NCBI RefSeq assembly: GCF_016464625.1
Contig: NZ_JAEAGO010000004.1
Location: forward strand, 124,001 to 188,000
From: Penaeicola halotolerans
GTDB lineage: Bacteria > Bacteroidota > Bacteroidia > Cytophagales > Cyclobacteriaceae
Direction of reading: 5' to 3'
Length of the DNA stretch: 64,000 nt
The notes beneath the pieces were generated by a model. It was not told where the DNA came from and did not search any database. It saw nothing but the letters and a program-made list of their open reading frames with translations. The number at the start of each line of letters is the position of its first letter. The first letter of the stretch is position 1. This document shows, one piece after another, positions 48,770 to 57,508 of the stretch. The position numbers and the translations under genes are program-made.

Positions 48770-50398
48770 ATGGATCTAGAGTTTAACAAAAACGAAGACT
48801 TGAATAAGCAGCAGCTTTTTCAGCTCAAAAAGAAGCTTGAAAAAGTAAAGCTCGGAGGTGGACAAAAGCGTATCGATGCGCAGCATGAAAAAGGCAAATT
48901 GACAGCTAGAGAGCGTATCGACTATCTGAGAGATAAAGGAACAGAATTTTTAGAAGTAGGGGCTTTTGCAGGCGAAGGCATGTACGAAGAGGTAGGCGGT
49001 TGTCCCTCAGGTGGTGTCGTCACAGGTATAGGCTATGTCAGTGGTAAGCAGTGCATGATCGTAGCCAATGATGCTACTGTAAAGGCAGGTGCTTGGTTTC
49101 CCATCACGGCTAAGAAGAACCTGAGAGCACAAGAGATCGCTATGGAAAACAGACTTCCCATCATCTACTTGGTAGATAGTGCTGGCGTTTTCCTTCCTAT
49201 GCAAAATGAAATTTTCCCGGACAAAGAGCACTTTGGACGTCAGTTTAGAAATAATGCCAAGATGTCCGCTATGGGCATCATCCAAGTAGCTGCTATCATG
49301 GGTAGCTGTGTAGCGGGTGGAGCTTATCTCCCGATCATGTCTGATGAGGCGATGATTGTCGACAAGACAGGCTCAATATTTTTAGCAGGTTCTTATCTGG
49401 TCAAAGCAGCCATAGGAGAGGATGTGGATAATGAAACCCTTGGGGGTGCTACCACACATTGTGAGATATCTGGTGTCACAGATAATAAATATGCGAATGA
49501 CCAAGAGTGTCTCGATGCGATAAGAAAGATATTTGACAAAATCGGAGCTTTTGAAAAAGCGGGTTTCGATAGGAAAGAGGCAAAACTTCCTGCTAAAAAG
49601 ATCGAAGAAATCTATGGCGTTTTTCCAGCAGATAGGGCTAAGCCTTATGATATCAGAGAGGTGATCGACCGATTGGTAGATAACTCTGAGTTTGATGAAT
49701 ATAAGGCGCTCTATGGTAAATCAATTGTCTGTGGTACAGCTAGAATAGATGGCTGGGCGGTAGGAATCATCGCTAATCAGCGGAAGATCGTCAAATCTAA
49801 AAAAGGAGAGATGCAAATGGGGGGTGTGATCTACTCCGACTCTGCTGATAAGGCAGCTAGATTTATCATGAACTGTAATCAGCGTAAGATACCGCTAGTT
49901 TTCATCCAAGATGTGAGTGGATTCATGGTGGGTAGTAGAGCAGAGCATGGTGGCATCATCAAGGATGGTGCTAAAATGGTTAATGCCATGGCCAACTCTG
50001 TGGTACCAAAGTTTACCTTGGTGATCGGAAATTCCTTCGGAGCGGGTAATTATGCCATGTGTGGTAAAGCGTATGATCCTAGATTGATCTATGCTTGGCC
50101 AAGCGCGCAGATGGCTGTGATGAGTGGCGCTTCAGCTGCTAAAACACTTCTACAGATCAGAGTTGCTACGCTCAAAGCACAAGGTAAGGTGATCACTCCA
50201 GAAGAGGAAGCACAATTGCTTCAAGAAATCACTCAAAAATACGAAGAGGAATTAAGCCCATACTATGCTGCCGCTAGACTTTGGGTAGATGGAATCATTG
50301 ATCCGGCTGAAACTAGAAAAGTAATCTCCATGGGCATCGAGGCGGCAGATCATGCTCCTATCACAGAGAGATTTAATGTTGGTGTTATTCAAACCTAA
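48770..50398 (+). CDS. Acyl-CoA carboxylase carboxyltransferase subunit, methylcrotonyl-CoA type
   Basis: This 542-residue protein is a second carboxyltransferase, only distantly similar to the one at 32943. [80 protein letters not shown] and FGAGNYAMCGKAYDPR resemble methylcrotonyl-CoA carboxylase beta, which acts in leucine breakdown. No biotin-bearing subunit is nearby. It is followed after 6 bases by a transglutaminase-like gene. The substrate is inferred from family resemblance. Confidence 0.87.
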   Translation: MDLEFNKNEDLNKQQLFQLKKKLEKVKLGGGQKRIDAQHEKGKLTARERIDYLRDKGTEFLEVGAFAGEGMYEEVGGCPSGGVVTGIGYVSGKQCMIVANDATVKAGAWFPITAKKNLRAQEIAMENRLPIIYLVDSAGVFLPMQNEIFPDKEHFGRQFRNNAKMSAMGIIQVAAIMGSCVAGGAYLPIMSDEAMIVDKTGSIFLAGSYLVKAAIGEDVDNETLGGATTHCEISGVTDNKYANDQECLDAIRKIFDKIGAFEKAGFDRKEAKLPAKKIEEIYGVFPADRAKPYDIREVIDRLVDNSEFDEYKALYGKSIVCGTARIDGWAVGIIANQRKIVKSKKGEMQMGGVIYSDSADKAARFIMNCNQRKIPLVFIQDVSGFMVGSRAEHGGIIKDGAKMVNAMANSVVPKFTLVIGNSFGAGNYAMCGKAYDPRLIYAWPSAQMAVMSGASAAKTLLQIRVATLKAQGKVITPEEEAQLLQEITQKYEEELSPYYAAARLWVDGIIDPAETRKVISMGIEAADHAPITERFNVGVIQT

Positions 50399-50404
50399 TC
50401 ATAG

Positions 50405-51262
50405 ATGGACAAAGAGTTGAGTCAAAAAGAACTAGCCGCTTTGGTCTCCCTATTGGATGATGAAGATACAGAAGTGAGAACCCATGTACGTGAGAAAATC
50501 ATGTCTTTGGGTTCTCCCATTATTCCTTTTTTAGAGAAAAAGTGGGAGGAAAGTTTCAATGCTACCTTTCAAAAGCAGATAGAAGAGCTGGTTCATGACT
50601 TGCAGTTCAAGCTAGTCAAAGAAAGGCTTTCGATATGGGGAGAGACAGGTGGGATAGATCTACTAGAAGGTATCTGGCTACTCAACACGTATCAATATCC
50701 AGACTTAGAACTAGAAACACTTCAAAAGGAGCTTGAACAACTGTACTATGATGCTTGGCTCGAATTTAATCAGGACTTACAAGCAGTAGATAAGATTAGG
50801 GTGCTTAATAGTGTTGTATTCAATAAGCTCAAGTTTTCTGCTAATACTAAGAATTTTCATGCACCTGGTAACTCTATGCTGCATGTAGTGTTAGAGACGA
50901 GAAGAGGAAATCCCATCTCGCTCTGTGTTGTGTACATGTTGATCGCTCAAAAGCTCAAACTGCCAGTTTATGGTGTTAACCTACCCAATCTTTTTGTGTT
51001 GACTTATAAGACAGAGGATCAGCAATTTTACATCAATGCTTTTAACAAAGGTCTGATTTTCTCCAAAGCAGATATCGCTAACTACTTGGGGCACTTGCGC
51101 TTGGATACTAAAGATAAATATTTCGAGCCCTGCACACACATCGACATCGTAGCTAGAATGCTTAGGAACTTATACATTTCCTTTGAAAAACTTGGGGATA
51201 GTGCCAAGATGGAGGAAGTGATCGAAATGCTCCGGTGCTTAGGACAAGGATTGGAGTCTTGA
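50405..51262 (+). CDS. Transglutaminase-like (SirB1-type) protein
   Basis: This 285-residue cytosolic protein has an N-terminal helical part (about 1-65, LLDDEDTEVRTHVREKIMSL, like a HEAT repeat) and a SirB1-type transglutaminase-like domain with RGNPISLCVVYMLIAQKL, where the Cys is the putative nucleophile, and FYINAFNKGLIFS. No enzymatic activity is established for the family. It is close behind the carboxyltransferase gene (6 bases) and converges with the redoxin gene. Confidence 0.8.
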   Translation: MDKELSQKELAALVSLLDDEDTEVRTHVREKIMSLGSPIIPFLEKKWEESFNATFQKQIEELVHDLQFKLVKERLSIWGETGGIDLLEGIWLLNTYQYPDLELETLQKELEQLYYDAWLEFNQDLQAVDKIRVLNSVVFNKLKFSANTKNFHAPGNSMLHVVLETRRGNPISLCVVYMLIAQKLKLPVYGVNLPNLFVLTYKTEDQQFYINAFNKGLIFSKADIANYLGHLRLDTKDKYFEPCTHIDIVARMLRNLYISFEKLGDSAKMEEVIEMLRCLGQGLES

Positions 51263-51267
51263 TTTGC

Positions 51268-51846
51268 TTATCTGATCACACAGCCTGTGGGTCTCGTGCT
51301 TCTTGGATTAGCATTTCTACCCGCTAGTACTGAGACTAGAGCATTCTTCAAATAAGCACTTGTCACTTGATCAGGGAGCTGTGGATTATTGTCTATAGCA
51401 CCTTGATAGACTATATTGAAGCCAGTCTGAGTGTGCTTTAATACAAAGACTTCTGGAGTTTTGCTAGCATCAAAAATTTGAACAGCTTCTCGAGATTTAT
51501 CTACTAAATAGGGGAAGTTGAATCCTTTCTCTCCAGCACGTTTTTTCATTTCAGAGATAGATTCATCTGGATTTGTATCAGGATCATTGGGATTGATAAG
51601 TATGAACTGCACATTTTGACTGTCAAACTCATCATAAAGCGCTTTGATTCTGTCTTCATAAAGTTTTGAATAAGGACAGTAGTTGCTCGTAAAGATCAGC
51701 ACAACGGCTGATTTACCTTCATAGCTACTGAGCTTGATGTTGTTTCCAGAGTTGGCGTCCAACAACTGAAAATCTGGCACTTGTGCCATCACTACATTTG
51801 ATATACAGAAAAAAGTGAATAGTAGTGGTAAAAATGATTTTTTCAT
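51268..51846 (-). CDS. Exported redoxin (AhpC/TSA-like) protein
   Basis: This 192-residue protein has a signal peptide (about 1-21, ending VMAQ) and a thioredoxin fold of the AhpC/TSA type (VPDFQLLDANSGNNIKLSSY, AVVLIFTSNYCPYSKLYEDR, TPEVFVLKH). The active site NYCPYS has one Cys instead of CxxC, so it is probably a peroxiredoxin-like or sensor protein rather than a disulfide reductant. It is periplasmic or secreted. The C-terminus has a second Cys (PTGCVIR). Confidence 0.85.
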   Translation of the reverse strand: MKKSFLPLLFTFFCISNVVMAQVPDFQLLDANSGNNIKLSSYEGKSAVVLIFTSNYCPYSKLYEDRIKALYDEFDSQNVQFILINPNDPDTNPDESISEMKKRAGEKGFNFPYLVDKSREAVQIFDASKTPEVFVLKHTQTGFNIVYQGAIDNNPQLPDQVTSAYLKNALVSVLAGRNANPRSTRPTGCVIR

Positions 51847-51897
51847 AATCCATCAAATTTTAAGTCAATTTAATAGGATTTAATGACAAATAGCAAA

Positions 51898-52530
51898 TTA
51901 TACTGTGTAAATAATTTGAGTTTCTCGTATTTGACTTTTTCTCAAGATGTAATGATTTTCTGAATCTTCCTCTACTACTTTGCCATGATACATTTCTTGA
52001 TCTACTACAAAAGGGGCTATTCTGATATTGTTTTTTAAGCTAATACCGGTTCTCCCCTTTGCTTTGAAGATGGCCTCTTTCGCACCCCAGTAAATAGTTA
52101 GTTTTTCTAAATTATTCCCAGCTTCTTTGAGCTCATCTTCATTAAGAAATTTACTTTTTACTTTGAGTAGATTGCTCTTCCCCTCTTCTAGGTCTATCCC
52201 TATATGTTGATCTTTATGGTAGTAAGCTGCGGCATATTGGCTGGTATGAGAGAATGAGATAAAACCTTTGATGCCGATGAGGTGTGGCTTACCAAACTCA
52301 TCTTTGATAGCGGAAGTATAGGGGAGCGACATTTCTTCTAGCACTTTTTTGAGTGCAAATCGAGCTCCAAGCCATTCTATTTGTTTTTGAGGGTGAGAGA
52401 TCAAGCGCCACTCGGCTAGGTCATGCTCATTTAAAAAGCTGATATCACAAGAAGCCAGATTAGTTTCTGTTAATTTATAAATCACAAAAACTGCTTCAGG
52501 GCTTATTTTTTCTATTTTTGCTAAGTGCAT
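51898..52530 (-). CDS. 4'-phosphopantetheinyl transferase superfamily protein
   Basis: This 210-residue protein (start MHLAKIEKI at 52530) resembles Sfp/AcpT enzymes that attach phosphopantetheine from CoA to carrier proteins. The magnesium-binding HIGIDLEE motif and the WGAKEAIFKAKG motif are both present, as is FSHTSQYAAAYY. A longer frame from 52590 would cross the start of the divergent WD40 gene and is less likely. The carrier-protein target cannot be read from the context. Confidence 0.88.
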   Translation of the reverse strand: MHLAKIEKISPEAVFVIYKLTETNLASCDISFLNEHDLAEWRLISHPQKQIEWLGARFALKKVLEEMSLPYTSAIKDEFGKPHLIGIKGFISFSHTSQYAAAYYHKDQHIGIDLEEGKSNLLKVKSKFLNEDELKEAGNNLEKLTIYWGAKEAIFKAKGRTGISLKNNIRIAPFVVDQEMYHGKVVEEDSENHYILRKSQIRETQIIYTV

Positions 52531-52556
52531 GAGGCGCTGGATATTCGACAAGATAG

Positions 52557-53474
52557 ATGACAAAGATACAAGTATCAAAAATAAATGCACTCACTGGTCA
52601 CAATGATTGTGTGTATGCTTTATCAAGAGGAAGAGCTGCTAACTTATTTTTTTCAGGGGCAGGAGATGGGATGGTCGTAGAGTGGGACCTCACTCAACCT
52701 AAGGACGGTAAGCTTATCGCTAAAGTGCCACAGTCTGTCTATGCTGTATGCTATGATCAGGCACGAGGTCAACTGCTCATCGGAGAAAACTATCAAGGAC
52801 TACATGTGATAGATCTCCAAACCAATCGTGAGCTATATGCCGTGCAGCTGACAGATGCAGCTATTTTTGATATTCAAGTGAAGGGAGACCTTGCTTGGAT
52901 CGCTACAGGTGATGGAGTAGTGATTGTATTTGACCTAGTGCGTCAGGGGATCATCAAGCACATCAAGTCTTCTGATAAAAGTGCCAGAACCATCAGTATC
53001 CACCCAGATTTAGAGCAGTTTGCGGTAGGATACAGCGATCATTTGATTAGAATTTTCGATTTTGACTATCAGCTCATCCAGACACTCCAGGGGCACACCA
53101 ACTCTGTTTTTACCGTAAAATACAGCCCTGATGGAAGCTACTTGCTCTCGGCAGGTAGAGATGCTCACCTCAAGGCTTGGAATGTAGTACAAGCTTATGT
53201 GCTTCAAGAAGATATCATAGCTCACATGTATGCAATAAACCATATCGACTTTAGTGCAGATATGAAATATTTTGTAACTTGTAGTATGGACAAATCCATC
53301 AAGGTTTGGGATTTGCAGTCATTCAAACTACTAAAAGTAATCGATAAAGCGCGTCATGCTGGACATGGAACATCCATTAATAAATTGCTTTGGTCTGACT
53401 TTGATAGTCTGATCGTGTCGGCAAGTGATGACCGCACATTGTCTATTTGGGATTTGTCATTTATACCCGATTGA
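52557..53474 (+). CDS. WD40 repeat protein
   Basis: This 305-residue protein is a seven-bladed beta-propeller: repeats with GH...D and WD endings can be followed (LTGHNDCVYALSRG ... MVVEWDL, LQGHTNSVFTVKYSPDGSYL ... LKAWNV, DKSIKVWDLQ, DDRTLSIWDL). There is no signal peptide or enzymatic domain, so a cytosolic scaffold role is likely. It is divergent from the phosphopantetheinyl transferase gene with a 26-base gap. Confidence 0.9.
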   Translation: MTKIQVSKINALTGHNDCVYALSRGRAANLFFSGAGDGMVVEWDLTQPKDGKLIAKVPQSVYAVCYDQARGQLLIGENYQGLHVIDLQTNRELYAVQLTDAAIFDIQVKGDLAWIATGDGVVIVFDLVRQGIIKHIKSSDKSARTISIHPDLEQFAVGYSDHLIRIFDFDYQLIQTLQGHTNSVFTVKYSPDGSYLLSAGRDAHLKAWNVVQAYVLQEDIIAHMYAINHIDFSADMKYFVTCSMDKSIKVWDLQSFKLLKVIDKARHAGHGTSINKLLWSDFDSLIVSASDDRTLSIWDLSFIPD

Positions 53475-53484
53475 GAAAATAAAA

Positions 53485-53496
53485 GTCTTATAAGAC
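53485..53496. repeat. Palindrome upstream of the DivIVA-domain gene
   Basis: GTCTTATAAGAC is a perfect 12-base palindrome 6 bases before the TTTG element of the predicted promoter; it may be an operator or the core of a hairpin after the WD40 gene. Confidence 0.35.
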
Positions 53497-53501
53497 AGTT
53501 A

Positions 53502-53533
53502 TTTGGAACAGAGCGTCTTCAAGCTTAGATTTA
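53502..53533 (+). promoter_or_regulatory. Candidate promoter of the DivIVA-domain operon
   Basis: TTTG (53502-53505) is followed after 20 bases by TAGATTTA (53526-53533), one mismatch from TAnnTTTG. The start codon lies 19 bases after the box. Confidence 0.4.
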
Positions 53534-53551
53534 GATAAAATATATAAAAAG

Positions 53552-54241
53552 ATGAAAATCACCCCGATAGAAATACGTCAAAAGACATTCGAAAAAAACT
53601 TTCGAGGCTATGACAAGGATGAAGTTACTGCTTTTTTGCTTTCACTTTCTCAAGAGTGGGAAAGAGTGCAGGATGAGCAAAAGGAGCTCAAAATGAAGCT
53701 CGATAACTCAGAAAAGGAGGTGAAAAAGCTTAGAGATGTAGAAGACTCGCTCTTCAAAACACTCAAAACTGCAGAAGATACAGGGGCCAACATGATAGAG
53801 CAGGCCAATAAAACGGCTGAACTCATCCTGCGTGAGGCTCAAATGAAGGCTGATGCCATGATGGTAGAAGCCCAAAACAAAGCAAGAAATATCATAGAAG
53901 AGTCTGAAGACAAAGCGAGAAACATCGTGGAGGATATGAAAGAAGATGTCATCAGACTAGATGAAAACTTCAATGAGTTGGAGGCTTTCAGAGACCAAAT
54001 CATTAGAAGCCTCAAAAACCTCGCTTCAGATACGATGTCTAAGATCACGCAAAGTCAAGATGAGTTTAAAAAGCTAGATAATGACGGCCATATCAAAAGA
54101 GCTAAACAACTAATAAGGTCTATAGGTCAAGAATCTAAAAAGATAGAAGCAATCTCTAATCAATCAACAGAGGCGAAAACGATAGTAAATGCTTCAACCA
54201 ACTCAGAAGAGGAAGGATCATTTTTTGACAAGTTAGATTAA
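53552..54241 (+). CDS. DivIVA domain-containing protein
   Basis: This 229-residue protein starts with the DivIVA lipid-binding domain (MKITPIEIRQKTFEKNFRGY, then DKDEVTAFLLSLSQEWERV; the FRGYD turn is the membrane-contact loop) followed by a long coiled coil (about 30-160, repeating EAQMKADAMMVEAQ). DivIVA homologues mark curved membranes and organise division or polar growth, but their role in Bacteroidota is poorly known. The last base of its stop is the first of the folB ATG (TAATG), indicating tight coupling. Confidence 0.85.
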   Translation: MKITPIEIRQKTFEKNFRGYDKDEVTAFLLSLSQEWERVQDEQKELKMKLDNSEKEVKKLRDVEDSLFKTLKTAEDTGANMIEQANKTAELILREAQMKADAMMVEAQNKARNIIEESEDKARNIVEDMKEDVIRLDENFNELEAFRDQIIRSLKNLASDTMSKITQSQDEFKKLDNDGHIKRAKQLIRSIGQESKKIEAISNQSTEAKTIVNASTNSEEEGSFFDKLD

Positions 54242-54606
54242 TGGGCTACATCAAGTTAGAAGGTATGGAATTCTATGCCTACCACGGATATTATGAGTCT
54301 GAGCGTCAAGTAGGCAATCATTATAAAGTGGATATAGAGTTGAAAGTCCCTTTTTCTTTGGCATCCTCAGCAGATGAGCTAAGCGGCACAGTCAACTACG
54401 AAGACATCTACAACATAGTGGCTGCTGAAATGAAATCTCCTGTCAAATTGCTTGAGTTTTTAGGAAAAAAAATTCTTGATCAAGTCTTGCGATTATCAGA
54501 TGATATCCAAGAAGCTAAAGTCTCTATCTATAAAAATAACCCACCCATAGGAGGTGTGTGTGCTTGGTCTAAAGTCACCATATGTTTCCCTGAAGATTAT
54601 GCGTAA
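54241..54606 (+). CDS. folB: Dihydroneopterin aldolase
   Basis: FolB (121 residues) cleaves dihydroneopterin to hydroxymethyl-dihydropterin in folate synthesis. MGYIKLEGMEFYAYHGYYES with the catalytic Tyr, VNYEDIYNIV and KNNPPIGGVCAWSKVTI, with the conserved substrate-side Lys/Pro region, are typical and the length is usual. It is translationally coupled to the DivIVA-domain gene and overlaps the next gene by 8 bases. Confidence 0.93.
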   Translation: MGYIKLEGMEFYAYHGYYESERQVGNHYKVDIELKVPFSLASSADELSGTVNYEDIYNIVAAEMKSPVKLLEFLGKKILDQVLRLSDDIQEAKVSIYKNNPPIGGVCAWSKVTICFPEDYA

Positions 54607-55465
54607 AATACTTTTTTTAGTTGTGATCATTTTCTTGCCTTTTTTCACAAAGGCACAAGACCTGCCGACTTACAAGATTTTTGACAAAGAGGGGGTGGAA
54701 GTTTCTTTTGGTCAAATGTCTGATGCACTTGGAACCAGTGAAGTTGTGCTATTCGGAGAGTTGCACAATGAATCCATTATCCATTGGCTTCAGCTACAGT
54801 TGCTCAAAGACCTACATACTAAGGGTAAGTCAATAGCTGTTGGTATGGAGATGTTTGAAGCGGATGATCAGCTGGTGATCGATGAGTACTGGACAGGCAA
54901 CTATGCCATGACACAGTTTGAGGCAGAAGTGAAACTCTGGAACAACTATAAAGTAGACTACAAGCCGATTTTAGAATATGCCAAAGCGAGTAAGTTGCCT
55001 TTTGTAGCCACTAATATTCCTAGAAGGTATGCCAACATGGTCTCAAAGCAAGGAAAGGAAAGCTTGTTGACTTTATCAGAAGATGCTAAAAGTTATATGA
55101 TGCCATTGCCACTTGTGGTTGATAAAACTTTACCTGGCTACGCTGCTTTTGGTGAGATGATGGGACACAATCCTCAGATGAATATCGACTACTTCATAGA
55201 AGCGCAAGCTGTCAAAGACGCTACTATGGCACATTTCATCATGCAGAACTTAGTGTCTTCAGGAGTTTTTATTCACTATCATGGCACTTACCATTCTAAC
55301 AACTTCGAAGGTATATATTGGTATTTGAAGCAGTCTAAATCAGATCTAAAAATCAAGACTATCGCTAGTGTAAGTCAAGCAGAGATCAGTAATCTAGCGA
55401 GTGAAAATATTGGTCTAGCAGACTTTATCATCGTGGTACCGATGGATAGTCCGAAGTCATATTAA
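54599..55465 (+). CDS. ChaN family haem-binding lipoprotein-like protein
   Basis: This 288-residue protein begins MRKILFLVVIIFLPFFTKAQ, a signal peptide without a lipobox Cys, followed by a ChaN/EreA-type domain: VVLFGELHNESIIHWLQLQL, VGMEMFEADDQLVIDEYW, FVATNIPRRYANMV and GVFIHYHGTYHSNNFEGIYW. In Campylobacter ChaN binds haem. The start at 54599 is preferred over 54554 because only it gives the signal peptide at the N-terminus. It overlaps folB by 8 bases and the Fe-S carrier-like gene by 4 (opposite strand). Confidence 0.85.
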   Translation: MRKILFLVVIIFLPFFTKAQDLPTYKIFDKEGVEVSFGQMSDALGTSEVVLFGELHNESIIHWLQLQLLKDLHTKGKSIAVGMEMFEADDQLVIDEYWTGNYAMTQFEAEVKLWNNYKVDYKPILEYAKASKLPFVATNIPRRYANMVSKQGKESLLTLSEDAKSYMMPLPLVVDKTLPGYAAFGEMMGHNPQMNIDYFIEAQAVKDATMAHFIMQNLVSSGVFIHYHGTYHSNNFEGIYWYLKQSKSDLKIKTIASVSQAEISNLASENIGLADFIIVVPMDSPKSY

Positions 55466-55773
55466 TCCTTTTTTTGAAGGGGTTCATTGATAAAAGTAAA
55501 GCCTCTAGCTTCAGATCCTTCGTAAAAGTCAATCTTAGTTCCCATCAGAAACATGACATGCTTTTTTTCTATCAAGACAGGGATACTGTTGATTTCAAAT
55601 GACTCATCACCAGTTTTAGGCTTATCAAATCCAAGTGCATAGGACATACCACCACACCCAGCACCCTTAACACCTACTCTGAGATGATAGTCAGCAGGGA
55701 TGTTTTTATGAGCCATGATATGCTTGATTTCTCGCTCTGCAGCGTTTGTGATTTCTATCGGAGTGACCAACAT
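55462..55773 (-). CDS. HesB/IscA-type Fe-S carrier-like protein lacking the C-terminal CxC
   Basis: This 103-residue protein has the A-type carrier fold: PIEITNAAEREIKHIMAHKN, LRVGVKGAGCGGMSYALGFD, and the C-terminal GFTFINEPLQKKD. The first family Cys is present in GAGCGGMSY, but the usual C-terminal CGCG motif is missing: the chain ends at NEPLQKKD. It therefore keeps one of the three cluster-ligand cysteines. Start MLVTPIEIT (55773) fits the family; longer frames upstream do not. Its role in iron-sulfur assembly may differ. Confidence 0.85.
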   Translation of the reverse strand: MLVTPIEITNAAEREIKHIMAHKNIPADYHLRVGVKGAGCGGMSYALGFDKPKTGDESFEINSIPVLIEKKHVMFLMGTKIDFYEGSEARGFTFINEPLQKKD

Positions 55774-55878
55774 TTTTTGACTTTTATGTAAAAATACAGC
55801 TTTCAGTAAAAAGGTTTCATGCTTTGATTTTAATTTCAACGTTGAACTGATAGATTTACAAAAAGAACATTATAAAAT

Positions 55879-56400
55879 ATGGAATACATAGTAGAGCTTT
55901 TAAAGATTGTCCTGCCGGCAGCACTTGTTATTTATGCGATGTACTTAGTCGTAGTATCTTTTTTAAATAAAGATATGGAAAAGCGACTTATCGAGCTAAA
56001 ACTTAAAAATAAAGAGGTGGTACTTCCTATTAGACTACAAGCATATGAAAGGCTCGCTTTGCTACTAGAGCGCGTATCTCCCAATAATATCTTGACTCGA
56101 TTGTACAATAGTAATTACTCAGCAAAAGAATTTCAACAGATATTGCTCCATGAGATCAGAGAGGAATTTCATCATAATATCGCGCAACAAATCTACGTGG
56201 GCGAAGGGGCATGGAATTTGGTACAATCAGCGGTAGAGGATGTCACTGTGTTGATCAATAAGTCAGCTCAGCTCCTTCCAGCAGAGGCTAAAGCGATAGA
56301 TTTATCCAAAAAGGTATTTGAGCTTTCGATGGATGCTGATAGAGATGCGATCGCTAAAGCGATCAAAGCATTAAAACAAGAAATTCAAGTTGAGTTTTAA
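55879..56400 (+). CDS. Membrane-anchored protein of unknown function
   Basis: This 173-residue protein has one transmembrane helix at about residues 8-28 (LKIVLPAALVIYAMYLVVVSF) and a cytosolic helical part with RLQAYERLALLLERVSPNNI, LLHEIREEFHHNIAQQIYVG and ALKQEIQVEF. I recognise it as a conserved Bacteroidota family without known function. It lies 10 bases before the YkvA gene on the same strand. Confidence 0.72.
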   Translation: MEYIVELLKIVLPAALVIYAMYLVVVSFLNKDMEKRLIELKLKNKEVVLPIRLQAYERLALLLERVSPNNILTRLYNSNYSAKEFQQILLHEIREEFHHNIAQQIYVGEGAWNLVQSAVEDVTVLINKSAQLLPAEAKAIDLSKKVFELSMDADRDAIAKAIKALKQEIQVEF

Positions 56401-56410
56401 ATAAAAAACC

Positions 56411-56821
56411 ATGAAGGATGTACAAAAGTGGGAAAACTGGGAAGAGCGCTACGCACCCAATGCCGAAAAGGTACTCCAAAATGAGTCTAGACTATCTCGT
56501 CTAATAGAAAATGTCAAAGCAAAGTTTGATAAGCTTACCAGAAAAAATAAAATAGTAAGGGGAGTGAGTGAGATCTTGATGACTTATGTTCAGCTGATTC
56601 AGTCATATAGAAGAGGTCTTTACAAAGATTTTCCTAAAAAGTCCCTATTGCTGATCATTGCAGCATTGATCTACTTCGTATCACCGCTTGATTTCATACC
56701 CGACTTATTGCCTATCTTAGGATATGCAGATGATGCCTCCATCTTGATCATGGTGTATAAGTCCGTGCAGGATGATCTTCAAAAGTTCAAAGAGTGGCAA
56801 CGTAGTCAAGTTGTCCAATAG
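56411..56821 (+). CDS. YkvA family (DUF1232) protein
   Basis: This 136-residue protein contains a DUF1232 core, LIYFVSPLDFIPDLLPILGY followed by ADDASILIMVY (about residues 80-115), with two hydrophobic helices. The family is a small membrane protein with no assigned biochemical role. The N-terminal 60 residues are charged and helical. It is 10 bases behind the preceding membrane protein and 77 bases before the thioredoxin-like gene. Confidence 0.87.
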   Translation: MKDVQKWENWEERYAPNAEKVLQNESRLSRLIENVKAKFDKLTRKNKIVRGVSEILMTYVQLIQSYRRGLYKDFPKKSLLLIIAALIYFVSPLDFIPDLLPILGYADDASILIMVYKSVQDDLQKFKEWQRSQVVQ

Positions 56822-56898
56822 TATTTTTTTTAATTTAACACTGGGAACATTAGCTTGCTAATTAGTTGTTGGTACATGTATTAAATGCTAACAGTCCT

Positions 56899-57504
56899 AT
56901 GTCAAAAGTCATCATAGAAGCACATCTCTCATCAGGAATTTCTTACTCGGCTTACAGAAAAATCATCTCTGACCTGCATGCAGCAGGCAAGGTCACTGGA
57001 AATAATCAAAGCGAATCACTGCTAGCTTACTCCAAGCTCAATGAGCACAGGATGAATAAGTGGGATAAAACAGCGCAGTTGTCTGATAAAATGAAGACTG
57101 CACTCGATCAAATCAAAAGACCGCAAACTTGGGTCTTGCTCACCGAGGGCTGGTGTGGAGATGCTGCACAGTCAGTACCCTATCTCAACTTGATGGCAGA
57201 TTACAGTGATCAGATTACCTTGAAGATATTGCTTAGAGATGAGCATTTAGAGGTGATGGATGCTTATTTGACCTTAGGAGGAAGGTCTATTCCTAAGTTG
57301 ATCGCCTTGGATTCGGATACACATGAGGAGCTCTTTACTTGGGGTCCGAGACCAGCAGTACTTCAGAAAATGGTTTGGGACTACAAGGAAAACCCTACAG
57401 AGCCTTATGAGAAATTTGTAGAGAAGCTTCATCTATGGTATGCGAAAGATAAGCATGCTCATATAGAAGTAGAATTTATTGATTTATTCAATTCTCTGAG
57501 CTGA
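56899..57504 (+). CDS. Thioredoxin-like protein
   Basis: This 201-residue protein has a thioredoxin-fold core with WVLLTEGWCGDAAQSVPYLN in place of the WCxxC loop (one Cys only) and a cis-Pro segment in GGRSIPKLIALD, followed by FTWGPRPAVLQKMV. Proteins with a WCGDAA loop are common in Bacteroidota and may be disulfide isomerase-like or thiol sensors. ATG 56899 is used; an upstream TTG has no support. The next gene starts 4 bases downstream. Confidence 0.85.
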   Translation: MSKVIIEAHLSSGISYSAYRKIISDLHAAGKVTGNNQSESLLAYSKLNEHRMNKWDKTAQLSDKMKTALDQIKRPQTWVLLTEGWCGDAAQSVPYLNLMADYSDQITLKILLRDEHLEVMDAYLTLGGRSIPKLIALDSDTHEELFTWGPRPAVLQKMVWDYKENPTEPYEKFVEKLHLWYAKDKHAHIEVEFIDLFNSLS

Positions 57505-57508
57505 TAGG

